A stretch of 42,082 bases of DNA from Clostridiales bacterium (GTDB taxonomy: Bacteria; Bacillota_A; Clostridia; Christensenellales; Aristaeellaceae): assembly GCA_024684665.1 (NCBI GenBank), contig JAIKWN010000274.1, positions 1-42,082 on the forward strand, in the 5' to 3' direction. The position numbers were made by a program, and so were the translations under genes. This document shows positions 24,665 to 32,654 of the stretch, piece after piece; positions within the stretch are counted from its first letter, which is position 1; each line of letters starts with the position of its first letter. The notes under the pieces are model-generated. The model saw only the letters and a program-made list of their open reading frames with translations, did no database searches and was not told the origin of the DNA.

Positions 24665-25612
24665 ATGCAGAACTACGAAAAGATGAACCTGGACCTGCAG
24701 AAAAAGTTCACGGAACTGAAAAAGAGCCGCCCGGATCTGGGCAAGCGCCGCCTGAACTTCTCCTGGAGCAACTGGGGCTTTGGCATCGAGCCCCTTCAGC
24801 AGTCCCTTGCGCGCCTCAGCAAGTACGGCATCTCCTTCATCGAGCTGCACGGAAATCACTACGGCGACAGCATCGGTTACAAAGTCCCGGAAGTGAAACG
24901 GATGCTCTCGGATTTCGGCATCCGCGCAGCCGGCGTCTGCGGTATGTTTTCCGCAGACAACGACCTCTCCTCCAACCGGGGGATTCAGCGGCAGGCAGCC
25001 GTGGACTACATCCGCCGGGAAGCGGATTTCTGTGCGGAAATCGGTGCGGAGTACATGCTGGTATGCCCTGCCGCTGTGGGCCGTCCGCAGAAGTACGACG
25101 ACAGTGAAATCGAGCGGAGCCTGGTCACCATGCGCATCGCGGCGGACGCGCTCTCCGATCGGGGCATAAAAGGCGCTGTCGAGCCCATCCGCAGCGCGGA
25201 GACGACGATCATCCACACTGTCGCTCAAGCGAAGGAGTATATCCGGCGCCTCGACCACCCCGGCGTCCGACACATCAACGGAGACGTCTATCACATGCTC
25301 TCCGAGGAGGTCAACGTGCCCTCCGCTGTCTATGACGCGGGCGAGATGCTGGTGAACCTGCACCTGGCGGACTCCAACCGCCGCGCGCTGGGCGACGGTT
25401 GCCTGAACATCGACGACATCATCCGTGCGCTGTATCTCATCGGCTATGACGACGAACATCACTTCGCGACGCCCGAACCGCTTGGCCCCGGCGGAGATCC
25501 GTATCCGGCGCAGCACGCCATCACCGATCCCGCCATCCTGGACGAACTGGTGCGCAAGAGCGTGACCTATTTCCGCGCCCGGGAAGAGGCAGTGCTTTCT
25601 GGCGAGGGCTGA
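24665..25612 (+). CDS. Sugar phosphate isomerase/epimerase-like TIM-barrel protein
   Basis: This 315-residue protein has the xylose-isomerase-like (AP endonuclease 2 superfamily) fold signature with four putative metal ligands: Glu173 (GAVEPIRSAE), Asp207 (INGDVYHM), His233 (NLHLADSNRR) and Glu271 (ATPEPLG). Relatives include D-psicose/tagatose 3-epimerases and inosose-type enzymes; the reaction here is not decided. The start at 24665 has AAAGGA 8 bases upstream; a GTG at 24626 overlaps the previous gene but has no ribosome site. No terminator was found in the 106 bases before the protease gene. Confidence 0.85.
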   Translation: MQNYEKMNLDLQKKFTELKKSRPDLGKRRLNFSWSNWGFGIEPLQQSLARLSKYGISFIELHGNHYGDSIGYKVPEVKRMLSDFGIRAAGVCGMFSADNDLSSNRGIQRQAAVDYIRREADFCAEIGAEYMLVCPAAVGRPQKYDDSEIERSLVTMRIAADALSDRGIKGAVEPIRSAETTIIHTVAQAKEYIRRLDHPGVRHINGDVYHMLSEEVNVPSAVYDAGEMLVNLHLADSNRRALGDGCLNIDDIIRALYLIGYDDEHHFATPEPLGPGGDPYPAQHAITDPAILDELVRKSVTYFRAREEAVLSGEG

Positions 25613-25718
25613 GGCATTTCCGGTTTTGTTCTGAAACAGGAGCTTTCCGGGACAGCAAGAAAGCGTACCTGACCCTGTTGCACCAATCGTACCTTGCGCA
25701 GAAAGGAACGATATTAGG

Positions 25719-28439
25719 ATGAAAAAACGCCAGCATTCCCTTCGCGCTTCCCTGATTGCTCTCGTGTTCAGTCTCATCTGCTCCCTTTCCTTCGCGGAAA
25801 CGGCTTCCCCCCAGGCTCCGCTGACCCTGGCGGACCTCGCGTCCATCGGCGCGACGGTGCACAGCCACGATGGTCGTGTGACCTTTGTGGATGGTCCCTG
25901 CACCGCGGACCCTGTAAAGAGCGTGGAAAATGCGGCCGCGGTTGTTGACGCGATGGTTCCCCTGCTGGGCGGGGACGCGCGCACGCAGTTTGAACCCTGG
26001 CGCACGCTGACCGACACTGCCGGCAACGTCTATTACGTTTTCCGGCAGATGCTCTCCGAGGTCACCGTATCCGGCGGCGCAGTCAAGGTTGTCACGAACG
26101 CGGAAGGACGGATGCTGGGCCTCGTCGGCAGTGTAGAATCGGATCTCCCGGAAGCGAAAGCGTCCGAGGGCATCCCTGCAGAGCAGGCAGAAGCCATGGC
26201 GCTGCAGCATATGCAGGAAGCGCAGCAGGGCGAAGCAGACCTGATCACAGGACGTACGGAGAAAATCATCCTGCCGGTCAATCTCGAAATCAATCCCGAA
26301 ATGGCGGACGACAAACTGGAAAACCGCTATGTCTGGGCGGTGTATACCACCAATCCCTCCGGGAATGTGGCGCGCGGTTCCGATCTTCCGTACCTCGCGC
26401 ATTACGTGACCATGGATGGCGAGTACCTCTACAGCCTGCCCACCATCCTCCCCGGCGACGAAGCGGGTGCCTCCGGCTTCAACTCCGCCTACGTGTTCGA
26501 GTTCATGGAGCCCGCGGAATACACCGGCGAGGTCCGCCTGTCGGACGGCAGCACGAAGACCATCACGGTCACGCTGATGCGCGACGTCCGGACCGGCATG
26601 CATTATCTCGGCAACATCGAAAGGCGGATCGCTGTCGCGGACTGCTACAACTTCGTATACAATAACGGCCGCGTGGTCCTCGAGGCAAGCGCCGACAATA
26701 CGGACTGGGACGATATCTGCCTCCTGTCCTTTTACCATTACTGCATGGCGTGGGACAATTACAAGGAGCTCGGATGGATGGGGGGCGACGGCCTCGGAAC
26801 CCCCATTCTGATCCTCAAGGATTACTGCAACCGGGACCATGAGCCGATCAACAACGCCGCCTACGCGGCGCAGTACTACGGCTGGCAGGTCTTCCTCTCC
26901 AGCTCCGCTAACGACCTGGCGCAGTGCCTTGACGTACTTGCCCACGAGTTCACACACTGCGTGACGGGCTCCGTTATGACCTACAACGCCTATATGAACG
27001 ACTACGGCGCCATCAACGAGGCCATGTCGGACATCCAGGGAAATCTCTGTGAGATGATTTACGGAGCGACGGAGGACACCACCTGGGAGCTCGGCGAAAA
27101 CAGCTCGGTACCGGTGCGCAGTATGAGCGATCCGCACAAATTCGGGCAGCCGGAATACACCTGGGACCTCCACTACGTCCCCAAGGTTAAAACACCAACA
27201 CAGACGAACGATCGAGGCGGCGTGCACACCAACTCGTCCCTGCTGAACAACGTTGCATACCGGCTCTGCGAGAACGGAGGCATGCCGCTTAAGGACGCCC
27301 GCGCCTACTGGTTCGCCGTGGACTGTTCCATGGTCCCCGGCACGGACTACGAGCAGCTTTCGGAGCTTCTGCCCTGGGTCCTCAAAAACATCGGCGAGGA
27401 AAGCTATCTGAACGCCCTCGAGGCCGCGATGGACGCGACGCGCATCCGCAGCGACGACATACCTGACACCTTCGACCAGGATCGGGCCCTGGTGACCCTG
27501 ACTCTTCCGGATAACGAACAGTTCGGTGACGGAAACTGGTCGCTCCTGATCGTCTCGGTCAACGCGGAGAGCATCATGCACCGCGTAGACGACCTGCTCC
27601 ATCGCCGCGGCGAGTACGCCGACGCGCTCGTGAAGCTTGCCGATATCCTCGGACTGGATCCCTCGCTCCTCCCGACGGCGGAGGAAATCGAAGCGGACCC
27701 GCAGCACGCCTGGGACCGCATCATCCCTGCGGCTGAGAGCCTCGCGGAGGAGTTCAAGGGCATGGATTCCGAAGACGGCAATACTATGGACAGGGAAAAG
27801 ACGGAAAGGATCAGGAAGCTGCGGGACTGGGTCACGGAGGTCTTCGGCGGAACGGTTTATAGCGGAACCGGCGCCGCCGGACAGGATGGCCGAACGGTCC
27901 GCCTGGTCTGCACGCCCGGAAGAACCCTTCCCGTCCTCTTCCGCATGGAGTTCGACTCTGACCTCCACATCAAGAGCGCAGGCCTTGCGGCTTACACCTT
28001 CGGCAGCTGGTTCGATCTCAGCGGCGTCATTGAGGCCGTCATTTCTCAGCTGGAATCGGGCGCCAATGCGGAACCGTCGAACGAAGAAAACGCAGACCTT
28101 TCTTGGCTCTCCGACATCTTGGGCAATGACAGTGATGCTTCCGGAGCAAACGCGGAGGAGCAGGAGCCGGATCTCTCCTGGCTTTCCGGACTCTTCGGTT
28201 CCGGGGATACAGAGAATCAGCCGCCCGCCCTGCTGAGCAGCGCGATGGACGTTCTGGGCAGCATGGACTGGGTCTGGGACCTCGTGTTCTTCAACGTCAA
28301 GCCCGGCGCCGTATCCGTCATCCCCGACAGCGGGCTCGATATGGTCACGATGGTCGACATGACAAACCATCCCGATCTGCAGAACCTTCTGCTCACGGGA
28401 CTTACCGGAAACGGAAGCCCTGAAAAGGGAGCGCCGTAA
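25719..28439 (+). CDS. Secreted thermolysin-family (M4) metalloprotease with long C-terminal extension
   Basis: The 906-residue protein has a signal peptide (1-26), an N-terminal propeptide of FTP/PepSY type (about 35-235) and an M4 catalytic domain (about 255-580). Zinc ligands are His409 and His413 in HEFTH with catalytic Glu410, and Glu434 in GAINEAMSD; the catalytic His503 is in GGVHTNSS. After the protease domain come about 320 residues not found in thermolysin, including two copies of DLSWLS-x2-(L/F)G (about 793-802 and 818-826) in an Asp/Glu/Ser-rich linker. The likely role is extracellular protein digestion. The ribosome site (AAAGGA, 11 bases before ATG) is distant. It ends at a strong terminator. 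Confidence 0.92.
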   Translation: MKKRQHSLRASLIALVFSLICSLSFAETASPQAPLTLADLASIGATVHSHDGRVTFVDGPCTADPVKSVENAAAVVDAMVPLLGGDARTQFEPWRTLTDTAGNVYYVFRQMLSEVTVSGGAVKVVTNAEGRMLGLVGSVESDLPEAKASEGIPAEQAEAMALQHMQEAQQGEADLITGRTEKIILPVNLEINPEMADDKLENRYVWAVYTTNPSGNVARGSDLPYLAHYVTMDGEYLYSLPTILPGDEAGASGFNSAYVFEFMEPAEYTGEVRLSDGSTKTITVTLMRDVRTGMHYLGNIERRIAVADCYNFVYNNGRVVLEASADNTDWDDICLLSFYHYCMAWDNYKELGWMGGDGLGTPILILKDYCNRDHEPINNAAYAAQYYGWQVFLSSSANDLAQCLDVLAHEFTHCVTGSVMTYNAYMNDYGAINEAMSDIQGNLCEMIYGATEDTTWELGENSSVPVRSMSDPHKFGQPEYTWDLHYVPKVKTPTQTNDRGGVHTNSSLLNNVAYRLCENGGMPLKDARAYWFAVDCSMVPGTDYEQLSELLPWVLKNIGEESYLNALEAAMDATRIRSDDIPDTFDQDRALVTLTLPDNEQFGDGNWSLLIVSVNAESIMHRVDDLLHRRGEYADALVKLADILGLDPSLLPTAEEIEADPQHAWDRIIPAAESLAEEFKGMDSEDGNTMDREKTERIRKLRDWVTEVFGGTVYSGTGAAGQDGRTVRLVCTPGRTLPVLFRMEFDSDLHIKSAGLAAYTFGSWFDLSGVIEAVISQLESGANAEPSNEENADLSWLSDILGNDSDASGANAEEQEPDLSWLSGLFGSGDTENQPPALLSSAMDVLGSMDWVWDLVFFNVKPGAVSVIPDSGLDMVTMVDMTNHPDLQNLLLTGLTGNGSPEKGAP

Positions 28440-28470
28440 GCCATACTTGGCATCACTGACAGCAAAAGTC

Positions 28471-28510
28471 ATAACCACCGGCTCAGCCGGTGGTTATGAT
28501 TTATCGTTGT
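28471..28510. terminator. Strong terminator between convergent protease and permease genes
   Basis: A perfect 13-bp stem (ATAACCACCGGCT 28471-28483 with AGCCGGTGGTTAT 28485-28497) has almost no loop, so its top pairs open in practice. On plus it is followed by ATTTATCGTTGTTTTATT; on minus by GACTTTTGC. It probably serves both genes. Confidence 0.85.
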
Positions 28511-28511
28511 T

Positions 28512-30563
28512 TTATTGTTCTTTCAGCAGTCTGTACCCTACGTTGTTCAGGAAACCGTCCTCATTCAGGAGATCCGCCCGGACGTCCCACATGGGATCCG
28601 TCATCGTCCAGCCTGTAATCATATCCCAGGAGATGAGCCGCGAGGCAAGGGCCGCAAGTTCTCCGGGATCATCTATGACAGTCTCCGACACGAAGCCGTA
28701 TCCTTCTTCGCTCCGCTCGCTCAGGGTCACCTTGCGCAGGCGTTCTGCCGGCGGATTGGTCCCGATATGGCATCCGGCTGCTTCCAGCAGTGTAATCGTC
28801 TCCGTAAAGGAAGGCCAGACAAACAGATCCTCTGACCAGAGGAACAGCCCCTCCGCCTCTTCTTCCGTATACCAGGCTGCCTGCGTGCTGTCGAAGCCAT
28901 GGGCGGAGAGATTTAAGCTCGCCGAAAGGATTGCGACAGGCGCTGCGCTTTTTACCTCTTCCGGGGTTAGGCCCGCACTTTCCTTCGCCAGTGTCTGCAG
29001 GATCCGCACGAGGCTATCGTGCTCCTCCGCGTGTACAAAGGTGCGATATTCTTCATCGGAACTGTGTACGTTTGCCGTTCCGATCTCGTCCGGCGCAAGA
29101 TCCCGGATGGGATACAGCAGGGAGAGATAAGCATCCCTTGCATACAGCTTTGCCGCGTCTTCTGAGATATCCTCAAAGCGCATACGATACCTGCGCAGAT
29201 AGTTCTTCCCGCTTTTCAGGGTCACGCGAACGAGGACTTCCGGCGCTGATACCGTACCAAAGCCTTCATCCGTCTGTTCCGCAAGATGCAGGTGCCCTTT
29301 GGCCATCTTGGAAAGGAAAGCGTAGAGTTCCTCATCGCAGCCGAGATAGAGGTTAGCCAGCTGTGTCTGCCAGGGGATATTCGAATTGCGGTTTTCGTAT
29401 TCAAAGCCGGGTCGGATCGCGATATTCTCGATCTCTGCCATGGAGGGCAGGCGCGAATCGAAACCCGTCAGGTCGAAGCGGAAGACCGCAGCAAATGCGA
29501 TGGCAGCGGCAGCAGCCACCAGCAGGGTCCGCCAGGCACGAAAGATCGCAGCGAAATCCTGCGTCACGATCATGCGCACGAGAGCGAATATGAGAAGCAG
29601 CCCAGTCACGAAGCCGAAGATAAACCACGCGTATGACGCGCTTCCCTGGGCGGTATAGAAGAACAGACCGCCGCCGACAGCCCCGATGGCTGTAAGAACC
29701 CCCGTGATGACCGCAGCGGGCAACCGGAAAGCCATTGCGGAACCCGCAGCCTCCGAAGGCCTTTTCCGGTACACTGCGACATCCAGAAGGAGCAGCGCAC
29801 AGCACGCTGCCAGCCCGGCAAGCAGAGGCGCGGCCCCTTCCGGGAGAGCGGCGACGGAAGCCGTGACCGGGGAAGTCATTTTCCATCCGGCGCTTTTCAG
29901 GAAGGGCGTTTCCATCCGGAAGGTATCAAAGAAGGAGAGGCGGAACGCGTAGAACAGTCCGGCCAGAAGCGGTCCGACGCCTAGGAGCACCGCCGTGCCC
30001 AGCGCGCCGACGAGGAGCTGCCCCGTCAGGAGCATCGCAAGGGCCGACACAGCATAAACCGTCATGCCGAAGACGAGCGAAAGGCCGAGCGTATGTAGGG
30101 AGACGGCAAAATAGCGTCCCGTCATCACGCCGCGCAGCGCGGCGATTCCTATCGCGGACAGAAAGCCGACGACACAGGGTACGATGAGATTGACGGCCGC
30201 GATTCCCAGCCGGATCGCAAACAGCTTCTCCCGGCGGATCGGCAGGCTGTGCAGAAGATCAGTTTTCTCCCGGCTGTGCAAAGCAGAAAATCCGCTCCAC
30301 GCCGAAAGCACACCGATCCCCTCCGCACACAGCACGATGAGCGCCCCGGTCGCTCCCGTCATTGCGACACAAAGCTGCTCCGAAAGAAAAGCGTTCAAGG
30401 AAAGACCGCTGCCCGTCGTCCACCTTCCCGCCAGTGCAGAGCGCATGAACAGCAGCAGTACAGGCCAGCTGAGAAACGCCCCGACACAGGAAAGCGCAAA
30501 AACCCAGGCCTGCCGCCCAAAGAGGCGGCGCGCAAGTTTAACTGAGGATGTCCCGGATTTCAT
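28512..30563 (-). CDS. ABC-2 type transporter permease with large extracytoplasmic domain (YtrC/D-like)
   Basis: The 683-residue membrane protein has about ten hydrophobic spans in residues 18-370, typical of fused ABC-2 permeases of YtrB partners. A soluble domain of about 300 residues follows (from about 372, starting near FRFDLTGFDSRLPSM) and has no recognisable motif. The order repressor-ATPase-permease is that of the YtrABC-type operons, which respond to cell-wall-active compounds in Bacillus; the transported molecule is unknown. The start at 30563 has GGAGG 9 bases upstream and overlaps the ATPase gene by 26 bases. Confidence 0.85.
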   Translation of the reverse strand: MKSGTSSVKLARRLFGRQAWVFALSCVGAFLSWPVLLLFMRSALAGRWTTGSGLSLNAFLSEQLCVAMTGATGALIVLCAEGIGVLSAWSGFSALHSREKTDLLHSLPIRREKLFAIRLGIAAVNLIVPCVVGFLSAIGIAALRGVMTGRYFAVSLHTLGLSLVFGMTVYAVSALAMLLTGQLLVGALGTAVLLGVGPLLAGLFYAFRLSFFDTFRMETPFLKSAGWKMTSPVTASVAALPEGAAPLLAGLAACCALLLLDVAVYRKRPSEAAGSAMAFRLPAAVITGVLTAIGAVGGGLFFYTAQGSASYAWFIFGFVTGLLLIFALVRMIVTQDFAAIFRAWRTLLVAAAAAIAFAAVFRFDLTGFDSRLPSMAEIENIAIRPGFEYENRNSNIPWQTQLANLYLGCDEELYAFLSKMAKGHLHLAEQTDEGFGTVSAPEVLVRVTLKSGKNYLRRYRMRFEDISEDAAKLYARDAYLSLLYPIRDLAPDEIGTANVHSSDEEYRTFVHAEEHDSLVRILQTLAKESAGLTPEEVKSAAPVAILSASLNLSAHGFDSTQAAWYTEEEAEGLFLWSEDLFVWPSFTETITLLEAAGCHIGTNPPAERLRKVTLSERSEEGYGFVSETVIDDPGELAALASRLISWDMITGWTMTDPMWDVRADLLNEDGFLNNVGYRLLKEQ

Positions 30564-31440
30564 ATCCGATCGCCTCCGTTTCTCCTATAAAGATTTCCTC
30601 CAGTGTGAGCGGAAGGACCTCGCAGAAAGCCGGCTCCGCCTCCGCCGCGAGGCTCAGGATATCCTCCCTCCGACCGCGGACGGTGAGCATGAGCAGGGAA
30701 CCCTGCCGCTTCACCGTGATGGGTGAGAGCGCGGAAAGCAGCCGTTCTTCCTTCTCCCTGTCCGGGATGACGCACTGGATACGGTGCGTGTTCTCCTTCA
30801 TCCCGGCGAGTTCCTCCGAGAGGAGGATCCCACCCGCATGCAGCAGTCCGACCCGGTCGCAGATATCCTCCAGTTCCCGAAGGTTGTGCGAGGCGACGAC
30901 GGGGGTCAGTCCCCGCTCCATCATCTCGCCGGCAAACATACTCTTGACAGCCTGGCGCATGACGGGGTCGAGCCCGTCGAATGTTTCGTCGCATAGCAGG
31001 TATTTCGCCCCGGAACAAAGTCCCAAGAGGACGGAAAGCTGCTTGCGCATTCCCTTTGAATATGCACGAACTGGACGCCCGCCGGCAAGGCCGAAACGCG
31101 CGAGCAGCGCGTCGAATTTCTCGCGGTCAAAACCGCTCCGCGCTGCCGCGATGAAGTCGGCCATCTTTTCCGCTGACGCATCCGGGAAGAAATACGCTTC
31201 GTCCGGCAGAAGGGCGATCTTTTCCTTCGCCGCTGGATTCTCCCAGACGTCTTCCCCGTCCACAAAGACGCGACCCGCATCCGGGCGCAGCACGCCCGCG
31301 ATCAGGCGGAGCAGCGTCGACTTGCCTGCGCCGTTCGTCCCGACAAGGCCAAAGACCTCGCCCTCCAGGATATTCAGGCTGACATCCTTCAGGGCTATCG
31401 TATCTCCAAATCGCTTTCCGGCGACTTCAAGTTCAATCAT
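30538..31440 (-). CDS. ABC transporter ATP-binding protein (YtrB-like)
   Basis: The 300-residue ATPase powers the adjoining permease. Walker A GTNGAGKST is at 34-42, Walker B LLCDE at 148-152 followed by the D-loop GLD, and the signature is the variant YSKGM (127-131) seen in this family. The Q-loop position reads LPDE rather than a Gln, as in YtrB/YxlF-like ATPases. The H-loop is VVASHNLRELE. The gene starts inside the end of the GntR gene (8-base overlap, ATGATTGA), so translation is coupled. Confidence 0.93.
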   Translation of the reverse strand: MIELEVAGKRFGDTIALKDVSLNILEGEVFGLVGTNGAGKSTLLRLIAGVLRPDAGRVFVDGEDVWENPAAKEKIALLPDEAYFFPDASAEKMADFIAAARSGFDREKFDALLARFGLAGGRPVRAYSKGMRKQLSVLLGLCSGAKYLLCDETFDGLDPVMRQAVKSMFAGEMMERGLTPVVASHNLRELEDICDRVGLLHAGGILLSEELAGMKENTHRIQCVIPDREKEERLLSALSPITVKRQGSLLMLTVRGRREDILSLAAEAEPAFCEVLPLTLEEIFIGETEAIGYEIRDILS

Positions 31441-31804
31441 GTTGCTCTCCGGCCCATTCCCGCACCGCTTCCAGCGTCTCGGAGCGCGGAATCCCGGCGG
31501 ACGCGCAGGCGTCCAACGCTGCGCGCAGCGCCTCCAGGGCCTCTCCTTTCTTTCTCTCTATAATGCCCGCATCCTCCGAAACGAAGTTTCCCCGGCCGCG
31601 CACGGGATAGATGAGCCCACGGCGCTCCAGTTCCGAATAGGCGCGCTGTACGGTGTTCGGATTGATGGACAGCTCCATCGAAAGGTCGCGCACGGAGGGC
31701 ATCCTGCTGCCGGGCGGGAGGGCGCCTTTCAGGATCAGCGCCTGAAGCTTTTCGGCTACCTGTTCGTTCAGCGGGCGCCGGTCCCTGTAATCGAGAATGA
31801 TCAC
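31433..31804 (-). CDS. GntR family transcriptional regulator, YtrA subfamily
   Basis: This 123-residue repressor has a winged-helix domain (about 8-75) with SVRDLSMELSINPNTVQRAY as the helix-turn-helix, and only a short C-terminal helical tail (about 80-120). The lack of a ligand domain defines the YtrA subfamily. The start is GTG at 31804 with AAGGAGG 7 bases upstream. It is the first gene of a three-gene operon with the ABC transporter. An operator matching the YtrA pattern overlaps its transcription start, so autorepression is likely. Confidence 0.93.
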   Translation of the reverse strand: MIILDYRDRRPLNEQVAEKLQALILKGALPPGSRMPSVRDLSMELSINPNTVQRAYSELERRGLIYPVRGRGNFVSEDAGIIERKKGEALEALRAALDACASAGIPRSETLEAVREWAGEQHD

Positions 31805-31819
31805 AGCTTCTCCTCCTTA

Positions 31820-31844
31820 AGTGTATTATCAAGCTTGATACACG
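31820..31844. promoter_or_regulatory. YtrA-type operator
   Basis: AGTGTA (31820-31825), 13 bp, TACACG (31839-31844). This matches the Bacillus YtrA site as I recall it (AGTGTA-13 bp-TACACT) except for the last base. Inside it is a perfect 14-bp palindrome TATCAAGCTTGATA (31827-31840 region). On the minus strand it starts 1 base after the -10 box, so bound repressor would cover the transcription start. Confidence 0.82.
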
Positions 31845-31845
31845 A

Positions 31846-31873
31846 AGTATACTCGTTTTTATTCGTATGTCAA
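31846..31873 (-). promoter_or_regulatory. Promoter of the GntR-ABC operon
   Basis: Minus-strand TTGACA (31873-31868) and TATACT (31851-31846) are 16 bp apart and lie 42-69 bases before the GTG start. Confidence 0.82.
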
Positions 31874-31885
31874 GAGGAAAAGCAT

Positions 31886-31910
31886 AAAAAAACCCGCCGG
31901 CACGGCGAGG
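31886..31910 (-). terminator. Terminator downstream of the nucleotidyltransferase gene
   Basis: On the minus strand CTCGCCG (31909-31903) pairs with CGGCGGG (31899-31893, one mismatch) over 3 bases, followed by seven T (31892-31886). It ends the MATE-nucleotidyltransferase transcript before the GntR promoter. Confidence 0.8.
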
Positions 31911-32018
31911 CTGATTTCTGTTCAGAACGAAAGCGTATTAATCGGAACAGCAGCAAGTCTTGAGATCCATGCCGCTGTCAATAGAAAGCCGACGGAGACA
32001 CTTGGTTTTGCCTGGCAA

Positions 32019-32654
32019 TCAGACGTCTTGCTCAGGTTTTTCCAGCATACGCAACACTTCTTCCGGGAGTATCCGGGAGAGCGCTTCTTTTGCTTCTTTT
32101 CCGTCCTCCCTGAGAAGCGCCCGGGCCTGGCTCGAAGAAACTTCCCGGGTTCCCGGTGGCGTCGCGACGAGAGTGATACACTCTGAAAGAGTTGTGAGAA
32201 AAGGATCCTCCGCGATAATCGCCACGCAATCGTCGCTGTTACGCGCGAGGCAGACGATGCCGAATTCCTTCGCGATCTCCGGGACGTGGAGCCACAGGTG
32301 CGCGAGTTCCGGAAGTTTGTCGGAACCAAGGAGCAGCGAGGCGTCCACCCCTTCTTCCCGGAGCCGGCAGAGTGTTTCATAGGTGCGCGGCTGGCGTTTC
32401 GCGCGGATTTCCCCGTCCCATACTCGCATCCAGGGACGCTTCTCCGCGCAGGCGCGCAGCATGGCGAGGCGCTGCTCTTCCGAAAAAGCGTAATCCTTCC
32501 CCTGATCCTCCGCGATGTACCGGCTCTTTGATGGAACAAAGACAACCGCCTCGCGCCCGGTTTTCATAAGGGCGAGTTCGGGAAGCTCCAGATGAGCACG
32601 TGTGGGCGGATTAAAAGCGCCGCAGAAGGCAAGCGCGGAGAGACGGTCACTCAT
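32019..32654 (-). CDS. NadD/NMNAT-like nucleotidyltransferase
   Basis: The 211-residue protein has the cytidylyltransferase-like fold signature CGAFNPPTRAHLEL (about 11-24), where the first His of the usual HxGH-type motif is Thr, as in NMNAT enzymes. The C-terminal SSSQARALLRE (about 171-181) corresponds to the ISSTxIR motif, and LLLGSDKLPEL matches the G-x-D substrate segment. NaMN/NMN adenylylation in NAD synthesis is the likely reaction, but the protein differs from the usual clostridial NadD (GGTFDPIHxGH), so it may be a second, specialised copy. It overlaps the MATE gene end by 8 bases. Confidence 0.78.
   Translation of the reverse strand: MSDRLSALAFCGAFNPPTRAHLELPELALMKTGREAVVFVPSKSRYIAEDQGKDYAFSEEQRLAMLRACAEKRPWMRVWDGEIRAKRQPRTYETLCRLREEGVDASLLLGSDKLPELAHLWLHVPEIAKEFGIVCLARNSDDCVAIIAEDPFLTTLSECITLVATPPGTREVSSSQARALLREDGKEAKEALSRILPEEVLRMLEKPEQDV

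Noticed and set aside
25613..25718. Terminator or riboswitch before the M4 protease gene
   Set aside because: Only a 6-bp inverted repeat (GCTTTC 25642-25647, GAAAGC 25659-25664) without T tract is present, and no conserved riboswitch core was recognised.
25521..28478. Long minus-strand frame of nearly 1000 codons opposite the M4 protease
   Set aside because: It is an antisense shadow of a GC-rich gene: the plus strand carries the protease motifs, signal peptide and terminator, while the minus frame has no family motif, ribosome site or promoter.
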